A stretch of 64,000 bases of DNA, taken from contig CAWDSH010000001.1 of assembly GCA_963804865.1 (NCBI GenBank), forward strand, positions 930,001-994,000, in the 5' to 3' direction. Positions 8,132 through 17,064 of this stretch are shown one piece after another. Every line of letters starts with the position of its first letter. Within the stretch, counting starts at the first letter, position 1. The notes beneath the pieces are model-generated. The model searched no databases. It saw nothing but the letters and a program-made list of their open reading frames with translations, and had not been told where the DNA came from. Source of the DNA: CAVVEQ01 sp963804865. Lineage in GTDB: Bacteria; Chloroflexota; Anaerolineae; Anaerolineales; Anaerolineaceae. The position numbers and the translations under genes were made by a program.

Positions 8132-9436
8132 CTAAGGCCGGTGCAGGATGCCGGTGGAGGCGTCCCCGGTTGATTGGGATAAATATTGATATGAAAGAGT
8201 CCCATCTTCCAGGAGTTGAAGATATTCATATCCGCCTGATGTGCAGAAATCTGCGCCACTGGCGTTCTGCTCAATGAACACGAAGTTTAAAGCATTGATC
8301 TCGTCCAAGAAGAGATCTCCGGAGCAGGGCAGTTGAGGTGCGGTAAAAGTTCCGCATACATTCCCGGCTTCACAATCAGGCTGAATGGATAATTCGATGG
8401 GGGTCGAAAAGGTCCCGGCACCGTTCGTGATGGTCCCGCTCCATGTCCCGGCGATTTCATTTATACTGCCAACCACCTCGGGGGTGATCACACTGGTCTC
8501 CGCCCCGGCATTCATTTTGAAGGCAATGTCATCCTGGAAACTGGGCAGGGTCACGGTGACAGTGCTGCCCTGGCGGGTGACCGAAGTCGAGGATAGGATC
8601 GTCGTACCGGTACTGGTGTCGTAGAAATCGACCTGCCAGTTCGCGGCTGTTCCGGGGATGGTGAGGGTTACCGTTTTCCCGGCGGGGATGGTCTGCAGGT
8701 TCCAATCCGGTGGCTCGCTGGCGGCATCCCGGAACCAGCCGAGCACGATGGACTCGTTTCCCACTGCCGCGCCCCACACGGCGGGTGAAGAGGTGGAGGT
8801 CAATGGCTCGAAGCCGGAGAAATCGACACCCTCAGTGAAGCGCGCGGCTGGCAATTCCGCCACGGCATTTACTTCCATGAACTGCACAGCCAGAGGCCGG
8901 TCACTTCCATAAAAAGCCCAGCCATCTTCCGACCAGAGGGCACGTGCATTTGCCGCTCCGGATACCACGCCCGCCCAGATGGCATGGCGTATCCCGATCC
9001 GGGAATTCGGCTGAGTGGAAACATTATCTCCCCAAAAACCGGATTCACCGATCAAAACCGGTTTATGATGCAGGCTGAGATTCTGATGCACCTGGGCGAT
9101 GATCTCCCGATCGAGGTGTGCATTGTAAGGATGGATCTCGATAAAGTCCAGCATTTCAAGATCATAGAATTTCGCCCAGGGTTGGCCGGCTCCTGGAGAA
9201 CCTGCCAGGGAGACGGTCACGGGTCGATGTTTTGTATCCGCGGCCCGGATCAATGCCTCCAACCGGTTGGCAAAATTATCCGCCATGGATTCAGTGACTG
9301 CGCCATCCACCCCTGAATTCCCCGGCGCGCCGGAGGCGATGTTGATCTCGGAGAATATCTCCCAGGCGGCAATATTATTCCGTCCCTGCCAGCGCTCCAC
9401 CAGGGTTTTGACCCATTCCATCCATGCCTGTTGCAT
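8132..9436 (-). CDS. Catalytic and C-terminal segment of the GH5-like protein
   Basis: The open 434-codon part of the frameshifted glycosidase. It holds both predicted catalytic glutamates (WEIFSEIN and LIGESGFW), a beta-sandwich region (AGKTVTLTIPGTAANWQVDF) and the C-terminal tail. The ATG at its upstream end is an internal methionine of the barrel, not a likely native start. Confidence 0.6.
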   Translation of the reverse strand: MQQAWMEWVKTLVERWQGRNNIAAWEIFSEINIASGAPGNSGVDGAVTESMADNFANRLEALIRAADTKHRPVTVSLAGSPGAGQPWAKFYDLEMLDFIEIHPYNAHLDREIIAQVHQNLSLHHKPVLIGESGFWGDNVSTQPNSRIGIRHAIWAGVVSGAANARALWSEDGWAFYGSDRPLAVQFMEVNAVAELPAARFTEGVDFSGFEPLTSTSSPAVWGAAVGNESIVLGWFRDAASEPPDWNLQTIPAGKTVTLTIPGTAANWQVDFYDTSTGTTILSSTSVTRQGSTVTVTLPSFQDDIAFKMNAGAETSVITPEVVGSINEIAGTWSGTITNGAGTFSTPIELSIQPDCEAGNVCGTFTAPQLPCSGDLFLDEINALNFVFIEQNASGADFCTSGGYEYLQLLEDGTLSYQYLSQSTGDASTGILHRP

Positions 9437-10035
9437 GGGAGAATCGGCAGGAATAATTCCCCGGGGTCCGCGAATGGACCGCCATTGGCTTGATTATAGG
9501 GATTGAATTCCCAGTCGGGGCCTCCGATATCGGGAGCGCCGTCATTCCAGTTGAACCAGGCGCTAAAGACTGGCAGAATCCAAATTCCATCTGCTTCCGC
9601 TTGATCAAATAAGCGATCATATTTCTGCGCCCAGGCTTCATTCACCTCACCAGTGGTCGTGCTCCAGGGGTATGTATCTGTATTCCATCCGACCGTAAGG
9701 TGGATCCGCAGGAGTTTGGTGCCGCCTTGCCGAGCCCAATCCAGCAGAAGGGAAAAGTCTTCCGGGGTATATCCGGTCGGGTTCCTCATAAAGATCATGC
9801 TTTGCATCCCATCCACGCTGAAATAGAACTCGCCCGGCTCAAGTGTCAGGGATGGCAGCGGATTGGGAGAAATCGTCGGGAAGCGGGTGGTTGCAAACGT
9901 GGGGGTCACCGTCGGGATGCGAGTGGTTGCCTCCGTCGGAGAGGCGGTCGGGGCGGGTGTGCAACTTGCCAGGATGAGACTCGCCGCGACCAACAGGGAA
10001 ATGAAGGTGATAAGTGCACTTCTATCGGATTTCAT
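8132..10035 (-). pseudogene. GH5-like secreted glycoside hydrolase lipoprotein, one frameshift
   Basis: About 630 codons once one frameshift near 9455 is bridged. The N-terminal piece (10035 to about 9460) has a lipoprotein signal (LILASC), a Thr/Pro-rich linker and the start of a (beta/alpha)8 barrel (RNPTGYTPEDFSLLLDWARQ, in pieces). The second piece (9436-8132) continues it with NNIAAWEIFSEINIASG, whose Glu matches the acid/base of clan GH-A, and KPVLIGESGFWGD, whose Glu matches the nucleophile. A beta-rich C-terminal tail of about 110 residues (IAGTWSGTITNGAGTFSTP) follows. Substrate is probably a beta-linked glycan. The ATG at 10035 has AGGA upstream. The single indel may be a sequencing error. 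Confidence 0.75.
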
Positions 10036-10161
10036 TTTTCCTCGAGGTGAAGAGAGAATAAATTTCGCCACTCATCATTGTAATGCTTGTTTCGGGTTTG
10101 TATGCCCAGCAGGAAGGGGTTGAATCTGGTCAAAACCCGCCTGGATATCGGATAGATTTTA

Positions 10162-10408
10162 TGCCCCTCGCGCTCTCGCGGTCTCGCGGTCTTTGCGCCC
10201 CTGAAGCGCAGCGGAATGGGGTTGCGCCCCCTTGCAGGGTTGCACTCCCGAAGGGAGCCAGGTAGCAAGGAGATACTCCGGAACTCCTGTTATGGCCTCG
10301 TGTACCCCCTGTGGGTATGAAAGAGACGCAATATAAAAACCCGCGGTATAAGCGGGTTTGTGCCCCCAAGGGGATGCTTTATATAGGGATAATCCAAATG
10401 TGAGAGGG
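10162..10408. repeat. Composite dispersed repeat, copy R2, with tRNA-Glu-like pieces
   Basis: Modules in order: the GC-rich block TGCCCCTCGCG to AGCAAGGAGATACT (10162-10279); a 43-bp stretch (10281-10323) identical to 16998-17040 beside the tRNA-Glu gene; a terminator-like hairpin AAACCCGC/GCGGGTTT (10337-10359, with its T-run on the minus strand); GTGCCCCCAAGGGGATG (10360-10376), which on the minus strand reads like the acceptor and T-stem 3' end of tRNA-Glu; and TTTATATAGGGATAATCC with GAGAGGG. It separates the glycosidase from the next block. Confidence 0.85.
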
Positions 10409-10438
10409 TCTACCCCGCTCTTGGACTCGCCGAGCTCA

Positions 10439-11983
10439 TTACCCGGAGGTCAGCGATCTCATCCCACCTGGGCAACTGGCATTGAACTTCTTCCTATCCT
10501 TCTTACAGAGTATGCGGATCACGCGCCAGCCCGACAGAGCCGCGGCCGACACACCACCGCCTGGCTCCACCCACTGCCCGCACATGTAGAAATTTGCCAA
10601 GCCAGGTAGCGTCTTGTCCATGCCTGTGCCCATCATCATGATCGTATCGGGCGTGACCAGCCAGCCCTCCTGCGAGCCTTGCCAGTTGCCAGTGTATCGT
10701 TCGACCGTCATCGGCGTCGAGACGTCGATCACCTCAACCTGTCCGGCGATGCCCGGCATTCGGCGCTCCAAGCTATCGATGACTTTGGCGGCAATTTCCT
10801 TTTTCTCCGCCTCGTATCGCTCGCGATCGTGGTAGAACGGCTTCCAGTAGGTGTGCTCGGAATCAAACATCACCACCACCACCGATCGGCCGGGAGGTGC
10901 CATTGCGGGGTCCATGCTATAGTGACGGAAATCGATACAATCGATTTCTCGGTCCGCAATCTTGATCGGCTCGTTGAGCCAGTAACTGACCCTGGGAGCT
11001 TCGGCAGAGAGGTCGCGCTTCACGCCGAGCGAGATCTGGATCCAGGATTTATAAATGGGCAGCTTTTCGTAATAGCCGCGAACCTTGCGGCTGACGTAGC
11101 GACCTTCCAGCATGTCGAAGATCGTGGCATGACCGTCGGCGGCAGAGAGGACAACATCGGCGCGATGCTCGCTGCCATCCACGAGACGGACGCCGACGGC
11201 GCGATCGCCTTTGCCTGAAGGGTCAACCTCCACCAGTATCTTTTCGACGCGCGACCGGTAGTGCATCTCGCCACCAAGTTCGGTGTAACGGCGTTCGATG
11301 GCGCGGGCGAACTCAAGCGAACCGCCGATGGGATAACCAGCATCTCGGACATGCGCCGCCGCCGGCCAGTACATCATTCCTGCCACCGGAATGCCGGTGC
11401 CGCCGTTCACACTGGCGAAGGTCATCAGCGCCCGGCGCAGGAAGGGGTCGCTAAAGCGCCGCGCGTATGCTTCAGCGGTTATCCTGCCATACTTCAGCAG
11501 GATGGCTATAAAGGACATCATCCCGGTGCTCATCTTGAGCATCTCAAGCGGGCTGGAAGGGTCGACCAGGTCGACGAACGGGGTGAGGCGGCGCCCGACG
11601 TTGCAGAGTTCCTCGATGGCGGCGGAATCGACGGGAGAGAGTTCCTTCATGTGCTGTTCCAGTTTATTGATATCGGAATAGACGGAAAAGGCTCGTCCGT
11701 CGTTTGCCTCGATGCGATGGATCACATCGTGATCGATGAACTGCCGTCCCTGCACGGCACCCAGTTCCGCAAAGAGGCGGTTGACAGGCGTCCCCGGCTT
11801 CGAGCCGATCGTCCATTCGATACAACCGTCGAACGTGTACCCCTTGCGTGTCCAGGAGGTGCACAACCCGCCGGGCTTGTCGTGCAATTCAAAGATGCTG
11901 GTCTTGTAGCCGTTCATTTGACCGTAACAGCCCGCCGATAGGCCGGCGATGCCTCCTCCGATGATGATGATGGATTGCCTCAT
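10439..11983 (-). CDS. Phytoene desaturase/retinol saturase-family FAD oxidoreductase
   Basis: A 514-residue flavoprotein of the CrtI/CrtISO/RetSat group, which reduces, oxidises or isomerises polyene or other lipid double bonds. The N-terminus has the Rossmann motif IIIIGGGIAGLSAG (residues about 4-17), then FELHDKPGGLCTSW, and the C-terminus has the FAD-binding end MCGQWVEPGGGVSAAALSGW. The ATG at 11983 is preferred since GGAAGG lies eight bases upstream; a start at 12022 would lie inside the regulator gene. It follows a TetR gene by 35 bases in the same direction, so the pair probably form an operon controlled by that repressor. The true substrate is unknown. Confidence 0.78.
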   Translation of the reverse strand: MRQSIIIIGGGIAGLSAGCYGQMNGYKTSIFELHDKPGGLCTSWTRKGYTFDGCIEWTIGSKPGTPVNRLFAELGAVQGRQFIDHDVIHRIEANDGRAFSVYSDINKLEQHMKELSPVDSAAIEELCNVGRRLTPFVDLVDPSSPLEMLKMSTGMMSFIAILLKYGRITAEAYARRFSDPFLRRALMTFASVNGGTGIPVAGMMYWPAAAHVRDAGYPIGGSLEFARAIERRYTELGGEMHYRSRVEKILVEVDPSGKGDRAVGVRLVDGSEHRADVVLSAADGHATIFDMLEGRYVSRKVRGYYEKLPIYKSWIQISLGVKRDLSAEAPRVSYWLNEPIKIADREIDCIDFRHYSMDPAMAPPGRSVVVVMFDSEHTYWKPFYHDRERYEAEKKEIAAKVIDSLERRMPGIAGQVEVIDVSTPMTVERYTGNWQGSQEGWLVTPDTIMMMGTGMDKTLPGLANFYMCGQWVEPGGGVSAAALSGWRVIRILCKKDRKKFNASCPGGMRSLTSG

Positions 11984-12018
11984 CCGTCTATCCTTCCTTT
12001 CCAGGGACAAAGACCTTT

Positions 12019-12633
12019 TCATTTGGATTTCCCGGGATTGCGCAATACACTGGTTAATATCTGCGGAGTGATTTTTTTCTTCATCTCATCGTCATTGAGC
12101 AACAACAGAACAAAACCCTGTACTAGGGCGACATACGCCAGGAAAAGCAATTCCGGATCGCCCTGCACCGCTTCTCCCGATATCTGCGCCTCGACAATAA
12201 GGAGCGGGAGTGCGCTGTAATAGTCCATGCGTTGAAAGATATGTTTCATGAGCCCGGGGATCCCTTTTCCCTGGGTCGTGGCCTGCACCATGATGAGAGA
12301 ATAAAGCGAAGATTCATCGGTAAAAGCGATCTTTACCACGTTTTCGGAAAGCTTTTCTATCTTTTCCCAGGCGGTTCCGGGAGAGTCCAGGGCTTCCATC
12401 CAGGTGTTTCTCGATATATCCAGCGCAGTATCCACGAGATGGAAAAAAATCTTCTCCTTGGAAGGGAAGTAATGATAGATAAGCCCTTTGCTTAATCCCG
12501 AAGCCTGCATGATCTGTTCCATGGTGGCGCCATGATAGCCGTATTCTGCAAAAACCTCCAAAGCGGCTCTTGTGATCTTGCCACTGGCATCGGCACGCAT
12601 TTGCTCATTCAGTTTTTTCCCACGTGGAGACAT
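12019..12633 (-). CDS. TetR-family transcriptional repressor
   Basis: 204 residues. The N-terminal helix-turn-helix is clear: ITRAALEVFAEYGYHGATM then EQIMQASGLSKGLIYHYF and PSKEKIFFHLV. The C-terminal ligand-binding half is variable, as usual in the family. GGAGGAAACC precedes the ATG. It heads the gene pair with the CrtI-like oxidoreductase and lies just behind a candidate operator (12655-12670), so it most likely autoregulates the pair in response to a lipid-like ligand. Confidence 0.88.
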   Translation of the reverse strand: MSPRGKKLNEQMRADASGKITRAALEVFAEYGYHGATMEQIMQASGLSKGLIYHYFPSKEKIFFHLVDTALDISRNTWMEALDSPGTAWEKIEKLSENVVKIAFTDESSLYSLIMVQATTQGKGIPGLMKHIFQRMDYYSALPLLIVEAQISGEAVQGDPELLFLAYVALVQGFVLLLLNDDEMKKKITPQILTSVLRNPGKSK

Positions 12634-12654
12634 GGTTTCCTCCGATATGATTGG

Positions 12655-12670
12655 TTGACCAGTTAGTCAA
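12655..12670 (-). promoter_or_regulatory. Candidate TetR operator
   Basis: TTGACCAGTTAGTCAA is an imperfect palindrome (outer five bases TTGAC/GTCAA match perfectly) located 22 bases upstream of the TetR start codon. Its size and position fit a TetR-family operator overlapping the promoter. Confidence 0.55.
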
Positions 12671-12841
12671 TGTAATTATATATGATGATTCCCCAGATGT
12701 CAATATATCCCGGGGAATCCAGCCTTTGAAGGAGGCATCCCCTTCAAGTTTCGAGATAGGATTTTATGCAGTATTGAATGAGATCTGAAAAAACAATCTA
12801 AACAAAAAGAGCATAGGGAAAATGGTTTCCACATGCTCCCT

Positions 12842-13052
12842 GTGCCCCTCGCGGTCTGTGCAATCCCTCGCGTTCTTGTGGTCTCGCGGTCTTTGTGCCC
12901 CGGAAGCGCAGCGGAATGGGGTTGCACCCCCTTGCTTGGTTTCACTCCCGAACGGAGCCGGGGAGCAAGGAGAAATAAGAAAAACCACCACTAGGTATTT
13001 TTTAGTGACGCCAAGGGGACACTAGATATTAGAATAATCTAAAGGCGCGAGG
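12842..13052. repeat. Composite dispersed repeat, copy R3
   Basis: The GC-rich block GTGCCCCTCGCGGTCTGTG to GAGCAAGGAGAAAT (12842-12976) is a diverged copy of R1/R2. A weak hairpin CACTA/TAGTG (12989-13007) follows, then GTGACGCCAAGGGGA (13005-13019), a degenerate version of the tRNA-Glu-like end in R2 and R4, then GATATTAGAATAATCTAAAG. On the minus strand the left flank (12800-12845) is GGGGCAC followed by a GAGCAT/ATGCTC hairpin and TTTTTG. Confidence 0.75.
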
Positions 13053-13361
13053 ATGTTTGGAAAAACAAAAATGTCCATGAGAGTTCTTTCTTGGGCAAGT
13101 AAAACTCCGGATGTCATTGATTTTAATCGTGCTATAGGGTGCTATGCTATACTTTTGTCAACAATCTCGATATTTCCGCCGTATGAAGCCTTGAACGCTT
13201 TAGAATTGTTTTCGGATCGCTCAATAGCAATCATGCGTTCCACAAACACACGGATTGGGCACCTTTCTCACGGCCTGGCTTATGAAGACCGGGTCGAATC
13301 AATCTGACCCTTGGGGCATAGTGGTAGTAGGTCACCTGAGTGAAATTAAAGTGTGAGGTCC
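13053..13361. other. Intergenic stretch without a recognisable gene
   Basis: About 310 bases between repeat R3 and the lipoprotein gene. A short 84-codon frame (13053-13307) exists but has no ribosome site or recognisable domain. No clear promoter was identified, although GAGG precedes the ATG at 13362. Confidence 0.4.
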
Positions 13362-14108
13362 ATGAGAAAATACTATCTCCTAATTGCTTTGCTCGCTATT
13401 TTAATTATGCTGTCCGGCTGCAGCCCGTTCGACACAACCCCCCAACCCGTTAACTCCAACTTGCCGTTGCCGAATATTAACTGCAACGAGCTTTCCTTTT
13501 ACCTTGATCCTGCCATAGGTGCCGGCATCGAGTGCGAGACCGTACCAAAAAGCAGCAGCTCTGACATACCAATGGCTATCTTTACGTACCCTGCCCACAC
13601 TGAGCTGACCATTCAGAACTACCCGCTGACCCGCACGCAATTCCCACCCCAGGTAAGTATCTACCCGGTGGATCGCTACAGTGAGTTGCTCCCTGAGGTC
13701 ATTCCGCAGCGCGTATCTGACCTGGAGATGTTCATCTCCAGCGGTACCTGGAGCCGCGGAGAACTGCCTTTCCTGCCGCCCATCCCCCAGACGCAGACCT
13801 TCTTCAGCCATGAAACGGTGATTTCTTTCAAGGGCGGACAAGGAGTACGGTATATCACGGAGTATTCCGAGGGTCCCCTCCCGATCAGCAACACGAACAT
13901 CATCTACACCTTCCAAGGCCTCACCGATGATGGGAGGTTTTGGGTGGCGGTCACCCTTCCGATCAGCAGTTCGATTCTCCAAGCGAACGAAGACTCGCTT
14001 TTAGAGGGTTATACCGAAGAGAACCTGATCGAGAACTACAGTTCCTATGTCAGCGATGTGAAAGAGGCGCTCGAATCGCAGTCACCTGACTTCGTTTTCC
14101 CGATCTAA
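13362..14108 (+). CDS. Hypothetical secreted lipoprotein
   Basis: 248 residues of unknown family. The N-terminus has a lipoprotein signal with lipobox LSGC (MRKYYLLIALLAILIML, then SGCSP). The mature part opens with a conserved-looking NCNELSFYLDP and has an early Cys pair (NCNE...IECETV) that could form a disulphide. The rest is predicted mainly beta. ATG 13362 is preferred over GTG 13353. It stands alone between repeats R3 and R4 like a single-gene cassette. Confidence 0.6.
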   Translation: MRKYYLLIALLAILIMLSGCSPFDTTPQPVNSNLPLPNINCNELSFYLDPAIGAGIECETVPKSSSSDIPMAIFTYPAHTELTIQNYPLTRTQFPPQVSIYPVDRYSELLPEVIPQRVSDLEMFISSGTWSRGELPFLPPIPQTQTFFSHETVISFKGGQGVRYITEYSEGPLPISNTNIIYTFQGLTDDGRFWVAVTLPISSSILQANEDSLLEGYTEENLIENYSSYVSDVKEALESQSPDFVFPI

Positions 14109-14403
14109 ACCTTCAGACCAGCTAGTGGAAAGCATCACATTTCAGTAATAATTCTTAGCTTCCTCTCCATTCCTCTGCACCTTTCTTAGAGGTTACTAAA
14201 AAGCTCAAATATCTTAAAAGTAATGTTGCTCGTTGCTTGCGTGATGACCCTTTGATCTGGACAACCTGGTAAAGAGCATCACCGTTCACTGTACAGTCGC
14301 TGAAAATCCAGGTCAATAAACTTGATTTTCGTCACTGATACAGTCGCTGCAATTTAGGCAATCCTTTAAGTTTCGTATAAACATCTTCTGTGACCGGATT
14401 CTT
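14109..14403. other. Non-coding stretch before repeat R4
   Basis: About 295 AT-rich bases with no convincing gene. ACAGTCGCTG occurs twice (14291 and 14342), each preceded by a TAC or GAT-like half site. It may be a decayed cassette end. No terminator was clear. Confidence 0.4.
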
Positions 14404-14670
14404 GCACCCTTCGCGGTCTCGCGATCTTTGCGCCCCTGAAGCGCGTATAAAAATCGTCAGAATGGCGGACTTGCGCCCTCCGATCTCGCGAGCGTTGCAC
14501 TCCCTGAAGCGGAGCGGCATGGGCTGCGCCCGCTTGAGGTTGGTTTATGGCCTCGTGCACCTCGCACTTGCCGAGGGAGCAAGGAGGCAATAGAAAAAAC
14601 CGCCTGATAAGGCGGTGTTAGTGCCCCCAAGGGGATGCGTTATATACGGATAATGCAAAGTTGAGAGGGG
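14404..14670. repeat. Composite dispersed repeat, copy R4
   Basis: A rearranged copy: TTCGCGGTCTCGCGATCTTTG and GCGCCCCTGAAGCG (14410-14444) match R1-R3, followed by an unrelated insert, TTATGGCCTCGTG (14544-14556; shared with R2 and the tRNA-Glu region), GAGCAAGGAGG, a perfect terminator hairpin ACCGCC/GGCGGT with AAAAAA (14594-14616, minus-strand orientation), GTGCCCCCAAGGGGATG (14621-14637) and TTATATACGGATAATGCAAAG with GAGAGGG. Confidence 0.8.
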
Positions 14671-14786
14671 GTTGGTGCAGGATTTTAAATGTGCGATGCG
14701 CTAGATCGAATATTTTTACACAGCCGTGCAGTCTCTTCCCTATTGTTTTTTGTTTTGCTATACTCATAAGAAATTAGGCGTGCAGC

Positions 14787-15899
14787 ATGACTGCGCGTGT
14801 GGTGAAACCTTCCCTAACTTATGCTTCACTACAACATTCCGGAGACCATGTGCGAAGAGAAGAGATAATCGGCATTTGCGAACGAGAAATTCTCGACACA
14901 GCAGCCCAGTTGTTCGGTGGAAAGAAGGATACCTTAAAATTATTCCCCGATTCTGAAGGCTGCGCAAACCTTGTGTACGAGTACGAACGTGAAGGACAAC
15001 CCAGCATTCTGCGAATTTCCTTCCGTCCCGACAGAACTGCCGATCAGATTTGGGCCGAGTTGCACTTCGTCGAATACCTGGCCGCGGGCGGGGTGCGCGT
15101 TTCGCGCCCGGTGCCGTCCGTGAACGAGAATCTAGTCGAGGTGATCCCAACCGCTGGGACGAACTTCATCGCCGTTTCGTTTGTCAAAGGCCGGGGAATG
15201 CGCGTGCCTGATAACAGCTACCGCTATCGAGAAGGCGTGCCTATCCAAGAATATTTCCAAAACTGGGGTCAGGTTCTCGGCCAGATGCACCGGCTGGCCA
15301 AAACCTACCAGCCTTTGAGCGAGGCCATTAAACGGCCCGAATGGCATCAGTGGGAGTATTACAGCGGATTCCCGTACGGCGAGCGGCTGCCTCTTATCCA
15401 GAAAAAATATGATCAGTTGATCGCTGAACTGCACGCCCTGCCCCAAGACGCCAATTCCTACGGGCTGATCCACAACGACTTCAACGATGGCAATTTCACC
15501 GTGGACTACGACAATGGCGATATCACTGTCTTCGACTTCGACGACTGCTGTTACTTCTGGTTCATGTACGAGATCGCCTGCGCCTGGGAAGGCGGGATTG
15601 GGCGAGCGATGTTCCGCCCCTTAGCCGAGCGCCAGGCGTTCATGGATCACTGCATGGAACAGGTGCTGACTGGCTACACTCGCGAGAACACCCTGAGCGA
15701 GGAATGGCTGGCGCGCCTGCCGCTCTTCCTGCGCCTGATCCAAATGCAGGAACTGATGCACTTCGCCCAATACCTGGATGACCCAGACGAGGAAATCCAG
15801 GCCGAGCTGCGCTATAAAATTCACTGCATCGAGAACGATATTCCGTACCTGGGCTTTTTCGACTCCGTTTTTTCGCCGGAAAGGCCGTTCAAGTTGTGA
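14787..15899 (+). CDS. APH-fold small-molecule kinase
   Basis: A 370-residue kinase of the aminoglycoside phosphotransferase/choline kinase superfamily. The N-lobe has LVYEYEREG..SILRIS. The catalytic loop is LIHNDFNDGNF (about residues 227-237), matching the HxDxxxxN pattern, and the metal-binding loop is ITVFDFDDCCYFW. This subgroup resembles bacterial kinases of unknown substrate (homoserine-kinase- or choline-kinase-like) more than resistance enzymes. No strong ribosome site precedes the ATG at 14787. It is followed 33 bases later by an alpha/beta hydrolase gene, probably in the same operon. Confidence 0.8.
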   Translation: MTARVVKPSLTYASLQHSGDHVRREEIIGICEREILDTAAQLFGGKKDTLKLFPDSEGCANLVYEYEREGQPSILRISFRPDRTADQIWAELHFVEYLAAGGVRVSRPVPSVNENLVEVIPTAGTNFIAVSFVKGRGMRVPDNSYRYREGVPIQEYFQNWGQVLGQMHRLAKTYQPLSEAIKRPEWHQWEYYSGFPYGERLPLIQKKYDQLIAELHALPQDANSYGLIHNDFNDGNFTVDYDNGDITVFDFDDCCYFWFMYEIACAWEGGIGRAMFRPLAERQAFMDHCMEQVLTGYTRENTLSEEWLARLPLFLRLIQMQELMHFAQYLDDPDEEIQAELRYKIHCIENDIPYLGFFDSVFSPERPFKL

Positions 15900-15932
15900 A
15901 AGGATTCCCCCACTTTTCCCAGGAGATATGTA

Positions 15933-16775
15933 ATGTTTTGTAAAATTCGCGGCACAAACGTATTTTATGAAATTGTAGGTTCTGGTAAACCGGTGCTCAT
16001 GGTACATGGTATGGGCGTGGATCATCGCGCTCTGAAAGGTTGCATGGAGCCGGTCTTTCGGGCTCGCAAGGATGAATGGATGCGAATCTATTTCGATTTG
16101 CCGGGGATGGGAAAAACACCCGGCGCAACCTGGATCGGAAATTCAGACAATATGGCTCAACTCATATCCATGTTCGTGGATGCCATCCTGCCTGAAACTT
16201 CGTTTGCCATTGTCGGTTACTCTTATGGCGGTTACCTGGCGCGGTCAATCGTTCACGAGAGGCCAAAGGATGTGAATGGGATGCTACTGATCGGCCCTCT
16301 GATCATACCGGATGGTGAGCAAAGAGATATTACACCAGGCCGGGCACTATGGAAAGATGCGAAAACCCTGGAAGCCTTCGATCCCGAAACCAGGCAATTG
16401 CTTGATCTTTTCGTTGCCTGGCAAGACAAGAAAAACTGCCGCCGGTTCATGAAAGAGTTGGGGGCGGGTTTCAGTTCTGGCGACGACCAAGCCCAGGCCA
16501 GAATCCGCGGCAAGAAGGAAACGTATGCTTTCTCATATGATGTCGATCATGATCCTGACCCATTCACAAAACCCTCCTTGATCCTCCTGGGACGCCAGGA
16601 TTACCTGGTGGGATACCGTGATGCTTTTCGGCTGGTGGATCGTTACCCGCGCGCAAGTTTTTCCGTGCTGGATTCAGCCGGACATGCCATGCAAATCGAT
16701 CAGGCAGCCTTGTTCGGTGCGCTGGTTGCTGAATGGCTGGATCGGATGAGTAGAGATTGGGAAGGTGAGTCATGA
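15933..16775 (+). CDS. Alpha/beta-fold hydrolase
   Basis: 280 residues. The oxyanion region is VLMVHGMGVDHR, the nucleophile elbow GYSYGG (Ser), the acid is in LGRQDYLVGYRD and the base His in SAGHAMQID, giving a full catalytic triad. It belongs to the esterase/haloalkane-dehalogenase-like hydrolases; the substrate is unknown. AGGAGAT lies six bases before the ATG. Its stop overlaps the start of a broken downstream gene (16772), suggesting the original operon was longer. Confidence 0.85.
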   Translation: MFCKIRGTNVFYEIVGSGKPVLMVHGMGVDHRALKGCMEPVFRARKDEWMRIYFDLPGMGKTPGATWIGNSDNMAQLISMFVDAILPETSFAIVGYSYGGYLARSIVHERPKDVNGMLLIGPLIIPDGEQRDITPGRALWKDAKTLEAFDPETRQLLDLFVAWQDKKNCRRFMKELGAGFSSGDDQAQARIRGKKETYAFSYDVDHDPDPFTKPSLILLGRQDYLVGYRDAFRLVDRYPRASFSVLDSAGHAMQIDQAALFGALVAEWLDRMSRDWEGES

Positions 16776-16822
16776 AAAAAGTCTCCGTTTCTGAACTTCC
16801 TGAGAGTGTATGGGAGTTCTGA
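16772..16822 (+). pseudogene. Truncated gene start after the hydrolase, with a remnant behind it
   Basis: ATGA overlap with the hydrolase stop starts a 16-codon frame, MKKVSVSELPESVWEF, ending in TGA. This looks like the beginning of a longer protein cut off by recombination. The following bases (16823-16925) translate on the minus strand to a fragment (HAQHLQFSSAALDVSFHAW), possibly the end of another gene. The junction marks the edge of the block next to the tRNA-Glu locus. Confidence 0.45.
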
Positions 16823-16937
16823 ACATTTCCAACTCCACCTGCCGGCCGAGCGTGTCGGCCATCTGCTCGTACCAGGCGTGGAAACTCACATCAAGAGCCG
16901 CCGAGGAGAACTGGAGATGCTGGGCGTGTCAGATAAA

Positions 16938-16974
16938 CAAAAAGACCACATGGAATCTATCTTCCATATGGTCT
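16938..16974 (-). terminator. Terminator behind the displaced tRNA-Glu 3' end
   Basis: On the minus strand AGACCATATGGAA, loop of six, TTCCATGTGGTCT (one G-U pair) is followed by TTTTT. It directly follows the tRNA 3' end at 16978, as expected for a tRNA gene terminator. Confidence 0.8.
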
Positions 16975-16977
16975 ATC

Positions 16978-17040
16978 TGGTGCCCCCAAGGAGACTCGAA
17001 CTCCTGTTATGGCCTCGTGTACCCCCTGTGGGTATGAAAG
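16978..17040 (-). pseudogene. Displaced 3' half of tRNA-Glu
   Basis: Minus-strand reading gives GGCCATAACAGGAG, TTCGAGT, CTCCT, TGGGGGC, A, CCA (17019-16978): a complete T-arm, the 3' acceptor strand that pairs perfectly with GCCCCCA of the tRNA-Glu at 17139, a discriminator and an encoded CCA. Upstream, the anticodon arm is deleted (ACACGAGGCC instead of the full stem-loop). The 27-bp T-arm region repeats the one in the tRNA gene about 85 bases away. Confidence 0.8.
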
Positions 17041-17064
17041 GGACGAAAAAATGAAAAACCCGCG

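Noticed and set aside
13053..13307. 84-codon open frame between R3 and the lipoprotein gene
   Set aside because: No ribosome site, no recognisable motif, composition of non-coding DNA; kept only as an intergenic note.
14109..14403. Possible decayed transposase
   Set aside because: No frame on either strand gives a transposase motif such as DDE; left as undefined.
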